This document shows positions 1 through 5,511 of a stretch of 5,606 nucleotides of DNA, piece by piece. Location of the stretch: contig JAQVQU010000032.1 in the NCBI GenBank assembly GCA_028701415.1, positions 10,598 through 16,203 on the forward strand. The letters are read 5' to 3'. The notes under the pieces were generated by a model. The model searched no databases, was not told where the DNA came from, and was given only the letters and a program-made list of their open reading frames with translations. The number at the start of each line of letters is the position of its first letter. Position 1 is the first letter of the stretch. The position numbers were made by a program, and so were the translations under genes. This DNA comes from Clostridia bacterium (lineage in GTDB: Bacteria; Bacillota; Clostridia; Christensenellales; DTU072).

Positions 1-57
1 ATATTCATCTGGTACTATTTAATCATCCTAAATTCTTTGAATTAAAGCTTTAAGATC

Positions 58-1317
58 TTATTCTCCCAATCCTGCGTTCAACCCAGGAATATATTCATCT
101 ACAATTGATTTAAGTACAGAAACAACTCCTTCCTCATAGATATTTACATGACTTACACCCTCAACTATATGAACATTTTCTGCTTCAGCTCCGTGACCTG
201 CGGTTGCACTTACAATATCAACTGTTGAATCCCCATCATATGATCGGACAAGAGATATTCCCCCAGAAGAAGTAAATTTTACCCCAACTGTTGTTTGAAA
301 ACCCGTCATAGCAACATATTCTACTGGGACTAAGTCGGAAACAAATGTTTTAACTCCCTCATTTTCTATCCAGAACTTTTCTGAATATGCTACAAGTTTA
401 TCCATCATAGGCTTTGGTTCAATTCTATTGCCTTCTATATCTTGTTTCCAAAACCAATCCCTTTTCATAGTCAGGTAGGCATGGGCTTGGTCAGCTGTGA
501 TTCTTTTATCATCTAAAGAATAATAATGATTATTAGTGTAATCATAACCTTTACTCGGAAGCATCTCATATATACTCGGCATGTTGCTTAATATTGCGGT
601 AACATCTACCTCAACATTTAAACTAAGTTCAGGGTAAGAAAAGCTATTTAAAGGGAACAAAACATATCCTTCGGCTCCATAAGTACCAAAAAATGGTGCC
701 GCAACTGGAATAAATAATTCCACTTTCTCCCTATTCTCTTCTTTACATAAATAGTTTGCAACTAGCGGGCCACCCATGGAATGAGTTATGAAAATAACCT
801 TATCGTATCCGTTTGAGTTTATAAATTCCTCAAGTAGTAAAGAAGTGATTTCCATACTCTTCCTATAATCGAATTGCCAAACAATATTATCGTAGTAATC
901 ACTATATTTCTCATCTAAATATTTTCTAATTGGTCTAAATATACTTAGCATGGAATCAATTTCATCCGGATGAGAATTCATATTGCATACTGGAAGTTCA
1001 TTAATAACGTTGCCATTTTCATCACACCCCAAGACCCATTCAGCATAAGCTGGTAAACCCATACCCTTAATTTTATCCGAATTCAAAACATTAAAAATTC
1101 TTTCAATATTCATATTTCCGTTCTTGTCGTTAACCAAAGCAATGCTTTCGTTTAAATCGGGATCTCGGAAAATGCTTCCTCCAAAACCTGGCACCATAAT
1201 GACAGCCTTCTTCAAGGGTTCCGGATCTTTATCCTTACAAGAAACTAGGGTGAAACTAAATAATCCAACTAACAAAGAAATCAATAAAATAATAGATATT
1301 ACTTTTCTTATTTTCAT
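58..1317 (-). CDS. LCAT-like alpha/beta-hydrolase lipoprotein (putative extracellular lipase/esterase/acyltransferase)
   Basis: The 419-residue product starts with a lipoprotein signal peptide: basic MKIRK, a hydrophobic core at about 6-23, and lipobox LVSC with Cys27 as the predicted lipidation site. It should therefore be anchored on the outer face of the membrane. The rest fits the lecithin:cholesterol acyltransferase (LCAT) branch of alpha/beta hydrolases. It has an oxyanion-type PGFGGS motif (43-48), a WQFDYR stretch (147-152) resembling the family's YDWR segment, and a nucleophile elbow THSMGG with Ser180. A PSIYEMLP segment (247-254) resembles the family's PSxxxLLP. GDSTV (362-366) offers Asp363, and VSHVNI offers His390 near the C-terminus. 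A complete Ser-Asp-His triad is thus present in the expected order, so an active enzyme is likely. Substrate is unknown; phospholipid, glycerolipid or another ester are all possible. The start is supported by a GGGGGA Shine-Dalgarno 8 nt upstream and by the signal peptide. The gene diverges from the neighbouring lipoprotein gene. Confidence 0.88.
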   Translation of the reverse strand: MKIRKVISIILLISLLVGLFSFTLVSCKDKDPEPLKKAVIMVPGFGGSIFRDPDLNESIALVNDKNGNMNIERIFNVLNSDKIKGMGLPAYAEWVLGCDENGNVINELPVCNMNSHPDEIDSMLSIFRPIRKYLDEKYSDYYDNIVWQFDYRKSMEITSLLLEEFINSNGYDKVIFITHSMGGPLVANYLCKEENREKVELFIPVAAPFFGTYGAEGYVLFPLNSFSYPELSLNVEVDVTAILSNMPSIYEMLPSKGYDYTNNHYYSLDDKRITADQAHAYLTMKRDWFWKQDIEGNRIEPKPMMDKLVAYSEKFWIENEGVKTFVSDLVPVEYVAMTGFQTTVGVKFTSSGGISLVRSYDGDSTVDIVSATAGHGAEAENVHIVEGVSHVNIYEEGVVSVLKSIVDEYIPGLNAGLGE

Positions 1318-1325
1318 CCTTTTAA

Positions 1326-1331
1326 TCCCCC
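1326..1331 (-). promoter_or_regulatory. Shine-Dalgarno of the lipase-like lipoprotein gene
   Basis: Read on the minus strand this is GGGGGA, ending 8 nt before the ATG at 1317. A second purine run, AAAAGG, directly abuts the ATG and is too close to serve. The divergent gene uses a similar AAGGGGATT leader sequence. Confidence 0.6.
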
Positions 1332-1352
1332 AGTATAGTGCTTAATACAAAA

Positions 1353-1381
1353 ATTATATTTGTAATTTAAATAAAAGTCAA
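1353..1381 (-). promoter_or_regulatory. Sigma-A type promoter for the lipase-like lipoprotein gene
   Basis: On the minus strand there is a -35 element TTGACT (1381-1376), a 17-bp spacer and a perfect -10 TATAAT (1358-1353). Transcription would start near 1346, giving a leader of about 29 nt that contains the Shine-Dalgarno. The spacing is ideal and the location is right, so I regard this as a likely primary promoter for a housekeeping sigma factor. Confidence 0.72.
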
Positions 1382-1400
1382 TTTGAGAAAACTTTGCTGT

Positions 1401-1431
1401 TTAGAGAACAAAATCTTTTCCGAGTCTCTAA
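1401..1431. repeat. Inverted repeat midway between divergent promoters (possible operator)
   Basis: TTAGAGA (1401-1407) and its exact complement TCTCTAA (1425-1431) are separated by 17 bp. The centre (1416) falls at the midpoint between the two divergent -35 elements (1381 and 1452). That placement suits a shared regulator, but 7-bp arms with a long spacer can arise by chance in AT-rich DNA. It matches no regulator motif I recognise. Confidence 0.25.
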
Positions 1432-1451
1432 TATAATTAAAAACAGGCATA

Positions 1452-1480
1452 TTGACTAATACTATACCGAATGATAACAT
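1452..1480 (+). promoter_or_regulatory. Probable promoter of the unknown lipoprotein gene
   Basis: The -35 element TTGACT (1452-1457) is followed by a 17-bp spacer and a weaker -10, TAACAT (1475-1480). A TG at 1472-1473 gives it an extended -10 context. The -35 hexamer is identical to that of the divergent lipase-like gene. Start would be near 1487, leaving a short leader of about 26 nt. The -10 matches the consensus at only four of six positions, so this call is less secure than the divergent promoter. Confidence 0.5.
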
Positions 1481-1497
1481 AAATGTAATGATAATAT

Positions 1498-1504
1498 AAG
1501 GGGA
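1498..1504 (+). promoter_or_regulatory. Shine-Dalgarno of the unknown lipoprotein gene
   Basis: AAGGGGA lies 8 nt before the ATG at 1513. It supports that start, which also gives a well-formed lipoprotein signal peptide. Confidence 0.65.
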
Positions 1505-1512
1505 TTTTTGTT

Positions 1513-2307
1513 ATGAAAAAAGTCATTTTAATTATTTCGACGGTTCTATTGTTAGTTTTTACTGGAACATTTTTAATCGCCTGCGATGGGTTTAACCTTG
1601 ATCTCAGTGGTGCGGTTTGGCCCTTTGAAGAAGAAGCTGATGATGAAATACAGCTAAATTTTGAAGCTATTATGGCGGATGATTACAAAGGAAAATATGG
1701 ATGCAAGATAATATTGGATTCAGATGGCGCAGGCCCTCTTCCATCTTCTTCATATACCGTTACATACTATTCAGATAAAAGTGGAGCGATTGATAAAGAA
1801 AAATTCACTTATGTTAAAGATAGTGATGTTTATTCAACATTGAGAATTGGCGAAGAAACTTACTACATAGACGAAAATGCGGGAACTTATTCGGAATCGC
1901 CAAACGCCACTTTTATTATTATTGCACTTGCAGTAGCTAATGCAATGGAGTATGGCGTTGTTGAATTTAAAGATGAACAAGACAGGGTTAAATGGGCTTG
2001 TCAATCAAAAACTGAAGATGTATCTATTACTAATTTTGAAGGTAGCTCAGAAGAAACCATTCAGTTCGTCTATTGGGACATAGAGTTCTCTTCCGAGCAA
2101 GACCTGACTGGAACAGCAAACGAATATGGGGAAAGAATGACTGTCAATTTCAAAAAACAAATTACTCCTATGCTTGCAATGATGTATTATGAAACGGTAT
2201 CCCAAGCTGAACCTTCAATTGTAACAAAAACAGTTACTGCTTATCCGATTTTCGCATTTGATTACGTGATTACTGATGCAGATTTTGAATTACCAGCTCA
2301 AGAATAA
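1513..2307 (+). CDS. Lipoprotein of unknown function
   Basis: I do not recognise this 264-residue protein. It starts with a lipoprotein signal: MKK, a hydrophobic core at about 4-20, and lipobox LIAC with Cys24 as the lipidation site. An acidic linker follows (EEEADDE around 39-45). The mature part is acidic and rich in Tyr, Thr and alternating polar/hydrophobic stretches, for example 81-86 and 104-119, suggesting mostly beta structure. One hydrophobic stretch (about 133-145, FIIIALAVANA) is probably a buried helix rather than a membrane span. The end, DADFELP (255-261), resembles the FxLP last strand of some LolA/LppX-like lipid-binding lipoproteins; this is a weak inference. There are no enzyme motifs. 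The gene diverges from a lipase-like lipoprotein gene and is followed 28 nt after its stop by a terminator, so it is monocistronic. A lipid- or ligand-binding surface role is possible but unproven. Confidence 0.8.
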   Translation: MKKVILIISTVLLLVFTGTFLIACDGFNLDLSGAVWPFEEEADDEIQLNFEAIMADDYKGKYGCKIILDSDGAGPLPSSSYTVTYYSDKSGAIDKEKFTYVKDSDVYSTLRIGEETYYIDENAGTYSESPNATFIIIALAVANAMEYGVVEFKDEQDRVKWACQSKTEDVSITNFEGSSEETIQFVYWDIEFSSEQDLTGTANEYGERMTVNFKKQITPMLAMMYYETVSQAEPSIVTKTVTAYPIFAFDYVITDADFELPAQE

Positions 2308-2334
2308 TCTCGTTATTATCAGATTAGTATTGAC

Positions 2335-2367
2335 AAAAAACCCTTGGGATCAAAACCAAGGGTTTTT
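2335..2367. terminator. Bidirectional rho-independent terminator between convergent genes
   Basis: The inverted repeat AAAAACCCTTGG (2336-2347) pairs perfectly with CCAAGGGTTTTT (2356-2367) around an 8-nt loop (2348-2355). Seen from the left it ends the lipoprotein transcript with CCAAGGG and five T. Seen from the right it ends the nrdDG transcript with CCCAAGGG and six T (the complement of A2335-A2340). It lies 28 nt after the lipoprotein stop and about 70 nt after the nrdG stop, the expected arrangement for a shared terminator. Confidence 0.88.
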
Positions 2368-2437
2368 AACTGCAGAAGCAGGAAATGCTATTCTCCTTAA
2401 CCGACAATTTAGTTTGTGAATTATGTAGAAATAATAA

Positions 2438-3112
2438 CTAAATATTTTTTACTTTTGTAGGTACATATTGGGAAGCGATTTCCGCACATTCCGTTAAATA
2501 TTCTGAAGAACGAGTAAGTTTATCTTCGTATCCTTTAGGAATATTTATTTGTTGAAGAGAATAAGCTTTTGCTCCAGCTATCATCTCTGCAATTTCTTTA
2601 ATGTCAATTTTTGTAAGATTGGGGTCAAATGTTGTTCTAAATTCATAATCAATACTACTATTCATTAGCAACTTTATACTTTTCCTAATATTTTCTTCCT
2701 GCCCTTCTCTCATAGGAGTAACAATTTTGTATTGAGAAATTGGAGCCTTAATATCCATTGCTACATAATCTAGCATAGGCAATAGTTCTTCTAATTTTTC
2801 TGGGAAAGTTCCATTTGTATCTAATTTAACCAGTAAACCCATAGCTTTAATCTTTTCGATAAATACTTTTAATTCGTTCAAAGAGGTAAGAAGTGGTTCT
2901 CCGCCAGTAATGACAACACCGTCTAAAAACCTTTTTCTTTTCTCTATTTTATCTAGCACCTCTTTTTCATCAATGGGCGTAAACCTACCTTCTATAATGT
3001 CTCTATTATGACAATACCAACAATCAAAATTGCAGCCGGGTAAAAATACTACGGCTGCAATGTTTTTAGGGTAGTCCACGCAGGAGTTAGGTGCAAATCC
3101 TGCAATAATCAT
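2438..3112 (-). CDS. nrdG: Anaerobic ribonucleoside-triphosphate reductase activating protein (radical SAM)
   Basis: This 224-residue cytoplasmic radical-SAM enzyme reductively cleaves S-adenosylmethionine with a [4Fe-4S] cluster and abstracts hydrogen from the C-terminal glycine of NrdD, creating its glycyl radical. The cluster motif is CNFDCWYC (Cys27, Cys31, Cys34; CX3CX2C). GGEP at 70-73 is the SAM-binding motif, and KLDTNGT (96-102) and YVAMDIKAP (116-124) are typical later strands. The N-terminus (SCVDYPKNIAAVVFLPGCNF, 10-29) and the length, longer than the roughly 155 residues of E. coli NrdG, fit the NrdG2 type of activase common in anaerobes. The ATG overlaps the nrdD stop by one base (TAATG), and AGGAGA within the end of nrdD (3125-3120) sits 7 nt upstream, so translation is probably coupled. 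It is the last gene of the operon. Similar single-cluster activases act on other glycyl-radical enzymes, but the linkage makes NrdD the clear partner. Confidence 0.95.
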   Translation of the reverse strand: MIIAGFAPNSCVDYPKNIAAVVFLPGCNFDCWYCHNRDIIEGRFTPIDEKEVLDKIEKRKRFLDGVVITGGEPLLTSLNELKVFIEKIKAMGLLVKLDTNGTFPEKLEELLPMLDYVAMDIKAPISQYKIVTPMREGQEENIRKSIKLLMNSSIDYEFRTTFDPNLTKIDIKEIAEMIAGAKAYSLQQINIPKGYEDKLTRSSEYLTECAEIASQYVPTKVKNI

Positions 3113-5253
3113 TAATTACTCTCCTGCATTTTATGAACAAGTTCTTCTTTTGAAAGCTGATCCTTCTTGATTACAAATTTAACTCTTTCAGCATACTCTT
3201 CTTTTTTGCCTTCATTATAATTCTGTACTGGTCTCAAGTATCCTACAACTCTGCTATATACCTCTGTGTTTTTTCCACAAGTAGGACAAGTGAAATGTTC
3301 GCCAGCAATATAACCATGTTCATTACAAACTGAGAATGTCGGGGTCAAAGATATGTATGGCATTTTACTGGTCTCAAATATCTTTTTTATTAGTTTTTTA
3401 GCAACTTCAATGTCATCTATCTTTTCACCAAGGTATAAATGTTGTACGGTTCCGCCTGTATACAACGATTGTAGTTCATCCTGAAGATCTACACATAGCA
3501 TTATATCATCTGTATAGTTTGCTGGAAGTTGAGTTGAGTTGGTATAATAAGGAACGTTTTCTCCAGAAGTGATTATGTCTTTTCCAAATAGCTTTCTGTC
3601 CAGTCTAGCCAAACGATAACTTGTCCCTTCTGCGGGTGTTGCTTCCAAATTGTAGCTTACACCTGCATCCCCATCTTCTTCCTGAAATTCCACCATCAAC
3701 TGACGTAGATATTTCATAACTCTAACTGAAAACTCCTGTCCTTTTTCAGTTCCTATATCGACTCCAAGAAAATTCAAGCAACTTTCGTTCATCCCGATAA
3801 TACCTATTGTATTGAAATGATTTGTCCAAAAATATCCTGTTCTGTCTTTAACACTTCTTAGATAAAATGAGCTGTAAGGATAAAGACCTCTCTCTGTTTG
3901 ATGCTCGAGAATCTTTCTTTTTATCCTTAAGGAAGAGCAAGCAAGCTGAGCCTGATGCTTAAGCCTTGAGAAGTAATCATTCTCATCCGAAGCAAGAAAT
4001 CCTATTCTAGGAAGATTTATAGTTACTACTCCTATGGAACCTGTCATAGGATTGGATCCGAATAATCCACCCCCACGTTTTCTAAGCTCGCTGACATCCA
4101 AACGCAATCTGCAGCACATAGAAACTGCATCTTCGGGAGAAAGGTCACTGTTAACATAATTGGCAAAGTAAGGAATCCCATATTTACAGGTAATTTCCAT
4201 AAACTTATTTATTACATCTGAGTTCCAGTCAAAGTCCTTTGTAACATTGATGGTTGGGATCGGGAACGTAAACACACGTCCCTTAGCATCCCCCTCTAAC
4301 ATCACATCGCAGAATGCCTTATTAAAAATATCCATTTCTTCTTGGAATTCACCGTATGTGGAGTCCTGGAGTTCGCCACCGATTACTACAGGTTGATCCT
4401 TCAGAGTTCTCGGCACCTTAATATCAAAAGTGAGGTTAGAGAAAGGGCACTGGAAGCCAACTCTTGTCGGAACATTTAGGTTAAAAACAAATTCTTGGAT
4501 TGCCTGTTTTACTTCCTTTGGAGTCATTTTATCTTTACGAATAAAGGGAGCGCAATAAGTATCTATTGAAGACCATGCCTGTGCTCCAGCTGTCTCACCT
4601 TGGGTGGTAAATGTCGAATTGACAATTTGCCCTAAAAATGAACGAAGATGTTTAGCGGGTTTACTTTCAACTTTTCCAGGAACTCCCCCAAATCCATCTG
4701 TTAATAACTGTCTTAAATCCCAACCCGCACAATACGGGCCAAAGAAGCCTAGGTCATGAATGTGAAGGGACCCTGACTCATGTGATTCTTTTATTTCAAT
4801 AGGATATGCATTGTTAAGCCAATATTTTTTAGTAATCTCTTCCCTAACATAATTGTTTAGTCCATTTACACTCTTTTGCATATTGGCGTTTTCTTTTACT
4901 GACCAATCTTTCTCTTCAAGATAGTCCGCAAAAATGGAGCTGGTTACAGAAATCATTGCCTGGCTGTCTCTAATTTGTTTTCTCTTTTCACGATAAAGAA
5001 TGTAAGCTTTTGCGGTCTTAGCATGTTTTTCATCGATAAGAACTTTTTCGACCATATCTTGTATATTCTCGACCGTGGGTGCTGTATCACGATATTGTGA
5101 AGCCAATCTATGCGCAACCAAATAACCGATTTCTTCAGCCCTACCTTTATCATCTCCCCCAGCAGCGATTGCAGCTTTATATATTGCACTAGTAATCTTG
5201 TTTACATCAAATTGCTCTACTCTACCATCTCTTTTTACTATTTCTTTAATCAT
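3112..5253 (-). CDS. nrdD: Class III anaerobic ribonucleoside-triphosphate reductase, catalytic subunit
   Basis: The 713-residue enzyme reduces ribonucleoside triphosphates to deoxyribonucleotides under anoxia with a glycyl radical. An N-terminal ATP-cone (about 1-95, with VKRDGRVEQFDVNKI) is the expected site for dATP/ATP activity control. The catalytic barrel contains YCAGW (Cys175) and MCCRLRLD (Cys380/Cys381), matching the conserved active-site cysteines, then RGGGLFGS (393-400), TGSIGVVTINLPR (404-416) and ATPAEGTSYRLA (538-549). The C-terminus has a zinc-site region (Cys643, His646, Cys656, Cys659) followed by the glycyl-radical motif RVVGYLRP with Gly671. Length matches the E. coli enzyme (712), and nothing is missing or frameshifted. 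The second metal-ligand position is His rather than Cys. I cannot assign the reductant type (formate or thioredoxin-like) from sequence by eye. The start is supported by AGGAGG and AGGA sequences just upstream. It is co-transcribed with nrdG and probably repressed by NrdR. Confidence 0.97.
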   Translation of the reverse strand: MIKEIVKRDGRVEQFDVNKITSAIYKAAIAAGGDDKGRAEEIGYLVAHRLASQYRDTAPTVENIQDMVEKVLIDEKHAKTAKAYILYREKRKQIRDSQAMISVTSSIFADYLEEKDWSVKENANMQKSVNGLNNYVREEITKKYWLNNAYPIEIKESHESGSLHIHDLGFFGPYCAGWDLRQLLTDGFGGVPGKVESKPAKHLRSFLGQIVNSTFTTQGETAGAQAWSSIDTYCAPFIRKDKMTPKEVKQAIQEFVFNLNVPTRVGFQCPFSNLTFDIKVPRTLKDQPVVIGGELQDSTYGEFQEEMDIFNKAFCDVMLEGDAKGRVFTFPIPTINVTKDFDWNSDVINKFMEITCKYGIPYFANYVNSDLSPEDAVSMCCRLRLDVSELRKRGGGLFGSNPMTGSIGVVTINLPRIGFLASDENDYFSRLKHQAQLACSSLRIKRKILEHQTERGLYPYSSFYLRSVKDRTGYFWTNHFNTIGIIGMNESCLNFLGVDIGTEKGQEFSVRVMKYLRQLMVEFQEEDGDAGVSYNLEATPAEGTSYRLARLDRKLFGKDIITSGENVPYYTNSTQLPANYTDDIMLCVDLQDELQSLYTGGTVQHLYLGEKIDDIEVAKKLIKKIFETSKMPYISLTPTFSVCNEHGYIAGEHFTCPTCGKNTEVYSRVVGYLRPVQNYNEGKKEEYAERVKFVIKKDQLSKEELVHKMQESN

Positions 5254-5258
5254 TTTTT

Positions 5259-5276
5259 TCCTAGCTCCTCCTCTCC
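5259..5276 (-). promoter_or_regulatory. Shine-Dalgarno region of nrdD
   Basis: On the minus strand GGAGAGGAGGAG (5276-5265) contains a full AGGAGG (5272-5267) 13 nt before the ATG. A nearer AGGA (5262-5259) lies 5 nt before it. The full consensus is somewhat far from the start, so the nearer AGGA may be the one used. No alternative in-frame start with better spacing is needed, because the ATP-cone begins right at this ATG. Confidence 0.65.
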
Positions 5277-5295
5277 GTTTTTGTGGTGTAGATTT

Positions 5296-5324
5296 ATTCT
5301 AGCATTACTATATGTTGTTGTCAA
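5296..5324 (-). promoter_or_regulatory. nrdDG promoter
   Basis: On the minus strand there is a perfect -35 TTGACA (5324-5319), a 17-bp spacer and a -10 TAGAAT (5301-5296). The start would be near 5289, giving a leader of about 36 nt with the Shine-Dalgarno. An NrdR-like box fills the spacer and touches the -35 element, so bound repressor would block RNA polymerase. Confidence 0.82.
5305..5320. promoter_or_regulatory. NrdR box, promoter-proximal
   Basis: Read on the plus strand this is TTACTATATGTTGTTG, which matches the NrdR consensus acaCwAtATaTwGtgt at 11 of 16 positions, including the central core. It lies between the -35 and -10 elements of the nrdDG promoter. It shares ACAACATAT (minus strand) with the second box 32 bp away. 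Alone it would be modest evidence; the paired spacing makes it convincing. Confidence 0.75.
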
Positions 5325-5336
5325 TACTAAATATCG

Positions 5337-5352
5337 GCACAATATGTTGTGT
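5337..5352. promoter_or_regulatory. NrdR box, promoter-distal
   Basis: On the minus strand this is ACACAACATATTGTGC, matching the NrdR consensus acaCwAtATaTwGtgt at 14 of 16 positions. It begins 12 bp upstream of the -35 element and is offset 32 bp (about three helical turns) from the proximal box. That is the usual tandem arrangement of NrdR operators at ribonucleotide reductase genes. Confidence 0.85.
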
Positions 5353-5387
5353 TGCGTTCTCTTTTGGTGCTCTTTTTGATGTCACTT

Positions 5388-5410
5388 ATTTTGGACTTTT
5401 AGCCCAAAAA
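5388..5410. repeat. Hairpin-forming inverted repeat upstream of nrdD
   Basis: TTTTGGACT (5389-5397) and AGCCCAAAA (5401-5409) can pair around a TTT loop with one mismatch. On the minus strand the mismatch becomes a G-U wobble, giving nine continuous pairs. Neither side is followed by a T tract, so it is not a standard terminator. It lies upstream of the predicted nrdD start site and so would be outside that transcript. Confidence 0.35.
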
Positions 5411-5494
5411 ATGCCTCTTTTTGCGGAAAGTCTTAACTTATTGCACTTCCTTGTAAATCGAATCCTTTTTCTTTTTTTTGATACTCAATTTTCT

Positions 5495-5511
5495 ATGTGA
5501 CTATATCACAT
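5495..5511. repeat. Palindromic site ATGTGA-N5-TCACAT
   Basis: Perfect 6-bp arms flank CTATA. The half-sites match those of CRP/FNR-family regulators (TGTGA and TCACA), but the spacer is 5 bp instead of the usual 6, which argues against a standard site. It overlaps the stop codon of the possible partial minus-strand frame, and could also be a small hairpin. Confidence 0.35.

Noticed and set aside
1..57. Possible terminator for the lipase-like gene
   Set aside because: Only short AT-rich self-complementary bits such as TAAAGCTTTA are present, with no GC stem followed by a T tract. A terminator may lie beyond the window.
1..100. Identical 10-mer ATATTCATCT at 1-10 and 91-100
   Set aside because: One copy encodes part of DEYI near the C-terminus of the lipase-like protein. 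It is short and AT-rich with no further extension, so it is probably chance.
1124..1345. 73-codon plus-strand reading frame
   Set aside because: It lies antisense to the signal peptide and first motif of the lipase-like gene and covers its Shine-Dalgarno. The minus-strand protein is clearly the real one.
4953..5189. 78-codon minus-strand reading frame inside nrdD
   Set aside because: It is an alternate frame entirely within the conserved N-terminal region of NrdD.
3112..5253. Possible intein, frameshift or recoding in nrdD, which hosts inteins or introns in some lineages
   Set aside because: The reading frame is continuous, has the usual family length, and its active-site and glycyl-radical motifs are uninterrupted.
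5110..5379. 89-codon plus-strand reading frame overlapping the start of nrdD
   Set aside because: It is antisense to the conserved ATP-cone of NrdD, and its Phe/Ser/Tyr-rich product is what an AT-rich complement gives.
5312..5500. 62-codon plus-strand reading frame with a hydrophobic, Phe/Leu-rich product
   Set aside because: It starts inside an NrdR box and runs antisense through the nrdD promoter region. It has no proper Shine-Dalgarno, and its composition reflects T-rich DNA.
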